From positions 1-45,983 of the forward strand of contig JAGXNP010000005.1 of NCBI GenBank assembly GCA_019894885.1: a stretch of DNA of 45,983 bases, read 5' to 3'. How positions within the stretch are numbered: position 1 is the first letter of the stretch; every line of letters starts with the position of its first letter. The notes beneath the pieces were generated by a model. The model did no database searches, was not told the origin of the DNA, and saw nothing but the letters and a program-made list of their open reading frames with translations. This document shows, one piece after another, positions 39,515-45,983 of the stretch. The stretch is from Promethearchaeota archaeon (GTDB taxonomy: Archaea > Asgardarchaeota > Lokiarchaeia > Sigyniarchaeales > SOKP01). Position numbers and translations under genes: made by a program.

Positions 39515-40150
39515 GTGAAAATTTATTATTTTTTCAATCGAATACGTAAAAAGCTTCTTAGAATTATAATTACTATGCCAAAAAACAAATTTAAATATGA
39601 TTTAGGCACGATTCATGGAAGATTTCAAATTTTCCATAACGACCATATGAAATTTTTAATGGCCGGAAAAAAATTATGCAAACACTTAATAGTGGGAATC
39701 ACTAACCCGGATCCATCTCTAACGAAAGAACACGACTCAAATCCACATCGCAGTACGCCTGTTGCTAACCCTTTAACATACTATGAGCGATATGTAATGA
39801 TTAAAGAAGCTTTGTTAGAAGAGGGACTCAAGTTCTCAGAATTTTCAATAGTACCGTTTCCTATTAATGTTCCTGAGTTGCTAAAATATTATGTCCCCAT
39901 GGATGTGGTGTTTTTCCTCTCGATTTACGATGGTTGGGGAAGACAAAAGAAAGTGTATTTAGAGTCGTTAGGGTTAAAAGTTCATGTTCTATGGGAAGTA
40001 CCGTTAGAGAAAAAAGGATTGAGTGGAACCGATATTCGCTATTCAATGATAAAAGGAGAACCCTGGGAACATTTCTTGCCCACCGCTGTCGTCAAACTTG
40101 TAAAAAAATGGGAAATAATAACAAGAATAAGGGAATTAAGCATAAAATAA
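39515..40150 (+). CDS. nadM: Nicotinamide-nucleotide adenylyltransferase (archaeal NadM type)
   Basis: 211 residues from GTG. It makes NAD from NMN and ATP. The nucleotidyltransferase signature is HGRFQIFHNDHMKFL (the HxGH-like FHxxH), followed by IVGITNPDPS, NPLTYYERYVMI, FPINVPELL and the second ATP motif SGTDIRYSMI. The core starts at YDLGTIHGRFQ; the first 20 residues (KIYYFFNRIRKKLLRIIIT) are basic and hydrophobic and not typical, so the ATG at 39575 (MPKNKFKYD) may be the true start. It completes the pathway that nicotinate phosphoribosyltransferase (31.8 kb) feeds, though on a separate transcript. Confidence 0.9.
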   Translation: MKIYYFFNRIRKKLLRIIITMPKNKFKYDLGTIHGRFQIFHNDHMKFLMAGKKLCKHLIVGITNPDPSLTKEHDSNPHRSTPVANPLTYYERYVMIKEALLEEGLKFSEFSIVPFPINVPELLKYYVPMDVVFFLSIYDGWGRQKKVYLESLGLKVHVLWEVPLEKKGLSGTDIRYSMIKGEPWEHFLPTAVVKLVKKWEIITRIRELSIK

Positions 40151-40235
40151 ATTAAATCGTTCTATTATTTCATCTTAATACTGCAACCTAAGACTTAGAA
40201 TCCCAATCTTAATAGAAATTTTGAGGATCATTTCT

Positions 40236-42920
40236 TCAATTTTCCGAGGAAGCTAACGGAATTAAAAGAATAAAGTTACTTCCCTTGGAATAATCTCCAG
40301 GAACTTTATCTTCTACCCAAATAAAACCATGATACCTATCTATAAGAATCTTAACGAGCGTTAATCCAATGCCCATTCCTTTGGTGTATTCGTCTTTTTT
40401 GTGCCCTTTTTGAAAAATATTTTCTTTCCTTTCGTTAGTAATTCCTATTGCATTGTCGATAAATTCCATTTTTAGAAATTGAACTCCGTCTTTTTCTTCC
40501 TTGGTTAAACGTATCGTTATTTTTTTGATAGAATTTTGGTTATGTTTTATAGCGTTAATTAAAAGATTTTCAAAAACATCAAGTATTAGATCGTTTGCGA
40601 ACACAAAAATTTGTGTAATGCCGGAATCGACGCTAATTTCAACGCTTTTTCCCTCATAACATTCGTTAATGTATTTAATACATTTTGTTAGTGATTTGCA
40701 AATATCAATGGATTTAAGGACAGGTTTATCACTATTAATTTCCGACATTCTTTGGACATTTTTGATTAAAAGTTTTGCTCTCATAACTTGCTCTCTGATT
40801 CTAGTAAGATTAACTTTTACATCTTTCGCTTTCTCTGGATCTTCTAAAAAAAGAGAACATAGTTGGGAAGAACCATTAATAACAAAGAGAATATTCGAGA
40901 TGTCGTGAGCAAATAAATTTTTATAAAAATCCGCTTGATCGTACGCGACTCTATATTTTTCTTCGGATTCTAGTAATTTTTGTCGGATTTTTTTTTGTTC
41001 AGTAATATTTCGATTTATACTACCTAACATAAATCCTTTTTTTGTTCTAATTGAGAAAGGTAACAGTTGAATACATTGATAAGAGCCATCAGCGCTTTGG
41101 ACGTCAATTTCTTGGAGCTTATTAAGCCATGGAGCTTTCCCTGTTTTAAAAAAGTTTTCTAAAATGGATTTTAGTAAATTATAACTCTTAAACGTCCTAT
41201 ATTTCTCTGGCATATCCCTATAAAAAGCTTCCCAAGCGAGTTGACCAATTCTATCCTTTTTTTGAATTCCAGACATTCTTTCTTGCTCCTTATTCCATTT
41301 AATTATAATCCCATTTTCATCTGTGAGAGTAACACCATCTTGGGATTCTTCAAAGAATTTCTGAAACAATTCCTCGCTTTCTCGAATTTTTTCTTCCACC
41401 TTTTTCCTTTCTGAGATGTCTGTAATTATGACTTGGATTAAATTGGCGTCTCCAACTTTCACCATTGCAGTTTGAACTTCTATCCACTCTAAATTAGGTT
41501 CTATTAAATTTTTATTCAAAATATCCATTTGAAATTCAAAAGTATCTGAAAATCCTTTATGGAATAAATCCTTGTATATAGTTTTAAGCTTCTTTATATG
41601 TTTTAAAGGAATAAAATTTAAATTGAGAAAATTTTTACCAATTAAATCGTTTTTATTCATATCTTTTAAATACTTGAGCGTGTTTTGATTGAAATCAATA
41701 AGATCTCCTTTTTCATTTATTAAAATTATCATATACGGAGAATTTTCGAACAAGTGTCGATATTTTTCTTCTGATTCTTTAAGAGCTTTTTCAGTTTTTT
41801 TCCTCTCGGTAATATCGCGAGATATAAATAAGTATTTTTGATCACCTTTTTCATCAGTAAACATTTTTGCCTTGTTCTCAACCCATACCCAATTACCATT
41901 TTTATGTTTTATCCTCGTTTCATGCGTATTTTCTCCATATTTGAACAATTTGACCATAAACCGTCGGACTTTTTTATAATCATTAGGATGGTTTAACATA
42001 CTTGAATTTTTACCTAATAGTTCTTGCTTAGTGTAACCTAATAAATTTTTGAGAGAAATTTCGTTTACATATTCCATTTCAAATTTTTCGTTTAAAACTC
42101 TTATGAGATCGTTAGATTGTTCCGTAATAAGACGATAGTTTTCTTCGGATTCCTTTAATTTAAATTCAATTGATTTTCGTTTTGCTATATCTCTTAGTAT
42201 AATGATTCCTTTTAATTCACCCCTGATGCCAGTAAATGTTTTCCCGATTGCTTCCATCCACACGTAATAACCTTCTTTGTGTCGATATCTTATTTCTGTT
42301 ACCGCCTGACCGTCTTCGATTCCTTTTTTTACACTAAGAAGTGCTGTTTTTATATCATCAGGGTGGATAAAATCTAATCCTGAGAACCCAATAATTTCTT
42401 CTTTTGAATATCCTAATAAATTCTTAAGTGCTTGCTCATTTACATATTCAGCTTCGTATTTTTCATTAGTCATTATAAGTATATCGTTTGCGTTTTCTGT
42501 AATAAGATGGGAAATCTCCTCAGATTCTTTAGCTTTCTGTTCTAAGAGGTTTTGCTTAGTTCTATTTATCGTTTGAACTAAAATAAAGTCAGGGGGAATA
42601 AAATCCGTTTTAACTAATAACGATTTGACCTCATTTGATATATTGCAAAAATATTTAATATCTTTTGAAATAGATGTAGATTTATTAGCACATTCTTTTA
42701 AAACACGCATTAAATCTATGTTCTCTTTATAGTATTCTGATGCTATAGAACCCAATTTATTCTTAATTTCTCCGTTTGTTTCTAAGTAGGCTGCGTTATT
42801 ATAATCAATTAAAAAAAGATTATTTTGCCGATTTTGCCAAGCATAAATAGGAATTGGGATAGTATTCAAAAATGATTTTAATTTTTTTGGTGATTTTATT
42901 AATATATTTGCCAAACTCAT
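40236..42920 (-). CDS. Multi-PAS sensor histidine kinase
   Basis: 894 residues and no membrane segment, so a soluble sensor. After a degenerate PAS-like N-terminus (about 15-120) come four PAS domains at roughly 135-250, 255-375, 380-500 and 505-630, each closing with a D-I-x-x-R/E-x-K linker (RDITERKKTE, TDISERKKVE). The phosphoacceptor helix has FAHDISNILF (about 665), an HDxxN-type box. The ATPase domain shows the N box LINAIKHN, DNAIGI (G1) and GMGIGLTLVK (G2). No response regulator lies beside it, so the partner is elsewhere. What the PAS domains sense cannot be read. Confidence 0.93.
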   Translation of the reverse strand: MSLANILIKSPKKLKSFLNTIPIPIYAWQNRQNNLFLIDYNNAAYLETNGEIKNKLGSIASEYYKENIDLMRVLKECANKSTSISKDIKYFCNISNEVKSLLVKTDFIPPDFILVQTINRTKQNLLEQKAKESEEISHLITENANDILIMTNEKYEAEYVNEQALKNLLGYSKEEIIGFSGLDFIHPDDIKTALLSVKKGIEDGQAVTEIRYRHKEGYYVWMEAIGKTFTGIRGELKGIIILRDIAKRKSIEFKLKESEENYRLITEQSNDLIRVLNEKFEMEYVNEISLKNLLGYTKQELLGKNSSMLNHPNDYKKVRRFMVKLFKYGENTHETRIKHKNGNWVWVENKAKMFTDEKGDQKYLFISRDITERKKTEKALKESEEKYRHLFENSPYMIILINEKGDLIDFNQNTLKYLKDMNKNDLIGKNFLNLNFIPLKHIKKLKTIYKDLFHKGFSDTFEFQMDILNKNLIEPNLEWIEVQTAMVKVGDANLIQVIITDISERKKVEEKIRESEELFQKFFEESQDGVTLTDENGIIIKWNKEQERMSGIQKKDRIGQLAWEAFYRDMPEKYRTFKSYNLLKSILENFFKTGKAPWLNKLQEIDVQSADGSYQCIQLLPFSIRTKKGFMLGSINRNITEQKKIRQKLLESEEKYRVAYDQADFYKNLFAHDISNILFVINGSSQLCSLFLEDPEKAKDVKVNLTRIREQVMRAKLLIKNVQRMSEINSDKPVLKSIDICKSLTKCIKYINECYEGKSVEISVDSGITQIFVFANDLILDVFENLLINAIKHNQNSIKKITIRLTKEEKDGVQFLKMEFIDNAIGITNERKENIFQKGHKKDEYTKGMGIGLTLVKILIDRYHGFIWVEDKVPGDYSKGSNFILLIPLASSEN

Positions 42921-42934
42921 GAGAAGACCCTTTA

Positions 42935-43176
42935 ATTTTATATTGTTAATTATTTTAAGTGTTTAATTTTCAACCCTAAAGCTGGTGCTTAGTTATGATT
43001 TTCTTAGCCTAAAGAAAATCTATTCTACATTATTAGTCAATGATTTATTTTATAAACTTTATACATTTTAGTGAATATTTGAAATTTTTTTGGTTAAATA
43101 GAGTTTACATTATCTTCAATAAATCGCTATTAGCTCTCACATTATACAATTTTATTACCTTAAAACTAGTTTTGAA
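42935..43176. other. Intergenic region, promoter side of the histidine kinase
   Basis: A minus-strand TATA-like ACAATATAAAATT (about 42935-42948) lies about 22 bases before the kinase ATG. Apart from this I see nothing in the stretch. The track ORF 43040..43234 has a hydrophobic start but no family look, and covers the hairpins to its right. Confidence 0.4.
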
Positions 43177-43219
43177 ATTACTGGAGGTTCTTTCCAGTAA
43201 TGCATTTCTTAAAAGAAAT
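43177..43219. terminator. Two tandem perfect hairpins after the gingipain-like gene
   Basis: ATTACTGGA-7-TCCAGTAAT (43177-43201, 9-bp stem) is followed after two bases by ATTTCTT-AA-AAGAAAT (43204-43219, 7-bp stem). They lie about 22 bases beyond the stop codon of the protease gene, so they are most simply 3'-end structures of its transcript. Archaeal termination normally needs only T-runs, so RNA stabilisation is another option. Confidence 0.55.
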
Positions 43220-43241
43220 ACACTGAAGGATTAAAAACGAG

Positions 43242-45401
43242 CTAAAACCGTGAATCTTTTTTGAAACTTCTCACACTTTTGAAGACAACTATGCATGAAC
43301 TACCGAAAAGAGAAACTATTAACAGCGATAATACAACGATAGGAATGTAACTCAATGGGGGTTCTATCTTGAAACTAATTATTTGATTGCCAATAATCGT
43401 ATTATTACAATAGTCACGAGCTACAAACATCATGATGTAATCACCAGGTTGTAACTTATTTAACATAAAACTAAATCTCTTTCGATTCTGGTTCCATGAA
43501 TTGAGATATTGGTGGAATTCGTACGTCTTCATATCATTTGTGGAAACTAAGAGAAATAAACTTTCTAAACCCGATTCATTCTCGTTCAATCTTATGTCGA
43601 ACTGCATGTTGTCCAAAACAGTTGGTTCAAGAGGTAAACAATATACATTCGCAATTTCTGGTTGAATCGTGTCAGGAATCGTTCTAAAGCTATAGTTGGA
43701 GGGAATTAAATTATGACCTGTGATAACAACGCTATAATTTTCGTACGGTCGGTCAGGCAACCTAATGATAACTTGACCGTTCTTGTCGGCACATACCGTA
43801 TGATAACTACCATTAGAAGATTTAAAATGGACTCGAGCGTAAGGAACAAGTTCAGAATTAACATCATTAATTGAAGTATTTATCAACTGCCCTGAGAAAT
43901 AATAATCCTCAAAGGGATATTGAATATTTATAGGCGCCTTGGTGTAAATATCGACTATCGGATCTCCAAGCAAGTTATAAGTTAGAATGTTTTTTCTCTC
44001 AAATTCGAATCGAATCGAACTTCTATCTTCTCTATCTCCAGTAAAATAATCGCTCTCTAAATACGCTACTTTAGAATCAAATAAAGCTTGACCTTGCCGA
44101 AACTTTTTCTCCTCAAAAAACTGCTGCCAAAACAACTTAGCGTTCCCCCTATTAAGTTTTTCTAAATAATAATCATAATCCAAATACCAAGTTACGCGAA
44201 GCCCGCCAATATAACCAATAGCACCAGAGCTACTTTGCTTAATAAGACGTTCTCCTATGCTGTTATCCTCTTTACCAGCAAAAGAAATATCGTAAGAGCT
44301 AGTAGAACAAGCGTCGGCGTAAAATAAGGAGGGCATATACATATTACTGCTTGATAAAGCATCTACATTGTTATAATAACTTGAACTAAATGATAAACTA
44401 ACATCGGTAATTTTAGAGGGGTCCCCATGACCAGCAATAATAACAGTTGAATATCCTGAATTAAATTCAGAACGGAAACTAGTCGTAGTAAGAGAGTCAA
44501 GATTATTTGGGGATGGTGGTTCGCTTGGGTTAAAATTAGAAGTTGTTTTTGTCAAATGGGTAAAATTGCTTTCAGAAATTACAGAATTTTGCCAAATGTA
44601 TTCTGTAAGGCGTGCTTCGTCTTCAGGAGGAGAATTCGACGATATACCCCCAGCTAAAAGCATTTGATTCATCCAGCTACCTATAAAGGGGTCACTCTCG
44701 TATTTAAGGGTTTTATTAATCATATACGCTAACTCGGAGGGATTACTCGCAGGAAGTCTGCCAACATAGACGTCTGGAACCCAAGTTATCTCGTCAATTC
44801 CGTTAGCGTTATATACTTCCGATTCTCCATAGTATCCATCTCCATCGTCGTCCCAAGTACCAGAAAGCGATGAATAGTAAAAATCTGTGGGTTTTAAAGT
44901 ACTTGAACCAACATTCTCTGATCCATCATATAAAACCGTATCAGGATTATATACATATCTTATGGGAATTAAACTCTCTTCAGCGTCACCAGCCAGAAGA
45001 ACCCATCGAATGTTTTCCTTTTCGTAAAAATCCTTTATCATGTTCCTAATCTTCTCGGGAGTATCAACACCGTCGTATTCCGAAAAATTCGAAAGAATTT
45101 GAGTTTTTACTCCAATACTATCTCTCCATTCTTTTAAAGGTTTTACAGCGTCAATAAATTGACTGTCGTTGGGTGTAATTATTAGCATTTCCGTTTTAGG
45201 ATCGTTCCAAGAAACTTGATTAATACCGGGAAGATGTGTGAGATCTAGAGTAGAGTTATAATCGTTGAGAAGTATTGTACTTGCGACAACTGGTCTATCA
45301 CTCTTAAAAAATAAATGAGAGAAGGATAGTATCGAAGGAAAAAACAAAATCAATAACAAGATAATGGAACTTCTTCTTTTCAAGAGATTAGGTTTTTTCA
45401 T
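43242..45401 (-). CDS. Surface-anchored gingipain-like cysteine peptidase (C25 family)
   Basis: 719 residues with an N-terminal signal segment (about 12-32) and a C-terminal transmembrane anchor (about 683-708) with a basic end, so most of it is outside the cell. The catalytic pair of family C25 is visible: His in IIAGHGDPS (H325) and Cys in YADACSTSS (C365). WVLLAGDAEESLIP and VPDVYVGRLPA are typical of the family; DDDGDGYYGE (about 184-193) looks like a calcium loop. After about 485 come two beta-sandwich-like domains, including AYARVHF-type carboxypeptidase-regulatory/Ig folds and a D-N-E-SG bend near 610. It degrades or processes proteins at the surface. Target unknown. Confidence 0.88.
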   Translation of the reverse strand: MKKPNLLKRRSSIILLLILFFPSILSFSHLFFKSDRPVVASTILLNDYNSTLDLTHLPGINQVSWNDPKTEMLIITPNDSQFIDAVKPLKEWRDSIGVKTQILSNFSEYDGVDTPEKIRNMIKDFYEKENIRWVLLAGDAEESLIPIRYVYNPDTVLYDGSENVGSSTLKPTDFYYSSLSGTWDDDGDGYYGESEVYNANGIDEITWVPDVYVGRLPASNPSELAYMINKTLKYESDPFIGSWMNQMLLAGGISSNSPPEDEARLTEYIWQNSVISESNFTHLTKTTSNFNPSEPPSPNNLDSLTTTSFRSEFNSGYSTVIIAGHGDPSKITDVSLSFSSSYYNNVDALSSSNMYMPSLFYADACSTSSYDISFAGKEDNSIGERLIKQSSSGAIGYIGGLRVTWYLDYDYYLEKLNRGNAKLFWQQFFEEKKFRQGQALFDSKVAYLESDYFTGDREDRSSIRFEFERKNILTYNLLGDPIVDIYTKAPINIQYPFEDYYFSGQLINTSINDVNSELVPYARVHFKSSNGSYHTVCADKNGQVIIRLPDRPYENYSVVITGHNLIPSNYSFRTIPDTIQPEIANVYCLPLEPTVLDNMQFDIRLNENESGLESLFLLVSTNDMKTYEFHQYLNSWNQNRKRFSFMLNKLQPGDYIMMFVARDYCNNTIIGNQIISFKIEPPLSYIPIVVLSLLIVSLFGSSCIVVFKSVRSFKKDSRF

Positions 45402-45825
45402 TTTAGTATCCGAAAGGTAATAACCTTAGATAAATAATATAATAGAGCTATTTAATTATAACATCTTTGATTTTATTTAAAAGCTATATTGTTTAAATAT
45501 AACCAGTACTAAAAGAACGAAGGTTAAAATATTTCGATGTAAGTTTTAACACTATAAAAGATCTTTATTTCGTTTGATTTCTTAGATAGTAGTAGGTTTC
45601 AGTGGATTGAATAAGTAAAGTTAATATCCCTTTCTCACTTTATCCTTTAATTTATCAAGGAATTTTTCTCGATCTACACAGAAACCCTATTTAAAAGTTT
45701 AGTAACCTTGGAACTCTTTAATATTTTCAAATTAAATATAAAATAAAATAAAATAAAAGTAGATTAGTTATTGCTTTCGTTTCACATTAAATAAATAAAT
45801 AATTAGTCTATTTCTCTATTATCAA
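45402..45825. other. Intergenic region between divergent genes
   Basis: About 420 AT-rich bases. A simple-sequence run of AAAAT units lies around 45736-45757, and AAATAAATAAATAATT at 45789-45804 may be the TATA region of the DUF2061 gene. No ORF or RNA gene is seen. Confidence 0.45.
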
Positions 45826-45983
45826 ATGAAATTAATACAAAAGTTAGTAAAAAAGAAGGACACTCTTAAGGAGAGTTTCTTTAAAAGCGTAATATATAGG
45901 ATAATTACAATCTTACTTGGAATGTTAGTTATTTTCATAGTTACAGGGAATTTGTTTGCTGCCTTTTCTATCGGATTTGCCAC
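45826..45983 (+). CDS. DUF2061 membrane protein (5' part; runs off the window)
   Basis: Not in the ORF track because it is cut by the right edge. The 52 codons present read MKLIQKLVKKKDTLKESFFK and then SVIYRIITILLGMLVIFIVTGN. The pattern D-T-x-K-x-S-x-x-K-[SA]-x-x-[YW]-R followed by a helix and a T-G-N/D turn is that of DUF2061, a short two- to four-helix membrane family of unknown function, often beside sulfate-activation genes in bacteria. What follows lies outside the window. Confidence 0.75.
   Translation, partial: MKLIQKLVKKKDTLKESFFKSVIYRIITILLGMLVIFIVTGNLFAAFSIGFA

Noticed and set aside
43040-43234. Track ORF of 64 residues between kinase and protease genes
   Set aside because: Hydrophobic at the start only, runs through the two perfect hairpins, and shows no ribosome site or family likeness.
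45736-45757. AAAAT tandem run as a functional repeat or origin element
   Set aside because: Simple sequence of about four units with no associated replication gene or other motif.
10-45983. CRISPR array or insertion sequence
   Set aside because: No regularly spaced direct repeats, no transposase-like ORF and no terminal inverted repeats with target duplications were seen on either strand.

Overview
The window is AT-rich and looks archaeal, most likely from an Asgard archaeon of the Lokiarchaeia type. The archaeal signs are direct: a family B DNA polymerase with a C-terminal PCNA-binding tail, a tRNA-Thr gene without encoded CCA and with a short intron in a bulge-helix-bulge-like setting, archaeal-type NMN adenylyltransferase, a stand-alone Mre11-like nuclease, a Tes/MJ0619-type radical SAM protein, a dolichol-kinase-like membrane enzyme, and TATA boxes lying 26-27 bases ahead of several start codons (leaderless transcripts). 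The Asgard placement is inference from gene content (gingipain-like protease, longin-like domain, large low-GC intergenic regions) and is not proven by any marker here.

Layout. 1-3.0 kb: the 5' part of an ABC transporter ATPase, a small membrane protein, a fusion protein that ends in a single TATA-binding-protein repeat, and a 57-codon small gene. 3.1-12.2 kb: two overlapping minus-strand genes for membrane proteins, one of them a 2,712-residue almost wholly hydrophobic protein built from repeats of about 180 residues. 12.3-16.1 kb: a family 4 glycosidase, then a duplicated cassette of unknown nature (short leader-like ORF, long-armed hairpin, perfect Shine-Dalgarno, small charged protein), then an aminotransferase whose first codons lack a normal start. 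16.3-19.1 kb: a DUF134 regulator and two paralogous Fe-S proteins (a third copy lies at 30.7 kb). 19.1-22.2 kb: an alkaline-phosphatase-fold hydrolase, a decayed MFS transporter, tRNA-Thr, a small helical protein and a C-terminal scrap of a TldD/PmbA-type gene. 22.4-31.8 kb: DNA polymerase B, a live MFS transporter, a dolichol-kinase-like gene broken by a homopolymer frameshift, a MoaD-like protein, and a radical SAM gene translationally coupled to a small partner and preceded by a perfect palindrome. 31.8-46 kb: nicotinate phosphoribosyltransferase coupled to a SAP/SWIM protein, small acidic proteins, an epoxide-hydrolase-like enzyme, a membrane PHP protein, Mre11-like nuclease, NMN adenylyltransferase, a multi-PAS histidine kinase, a surface gingipain-like protease and the start of a DUF2061 protein.

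How parts fit: two genes serve NAD synthesis/salvage (nicotinate phosphoribosyltransferase, NMN adenylyltransferase); the radical SAM and dolichol-kinase-like genes point to membrane lipid or isoprenoid chemistry; the DNA polymerase and Mre11-like gene are replication/repair. The most unusual items are the TBP-repeat fusion near 1.75-2.66 kb, the duplicated leader-hairpin-small protein cassette at 13.76-14.88 kb, and the giant repeat membrane protein. All calls are by eye from sequence; no search or structure prediction was run.
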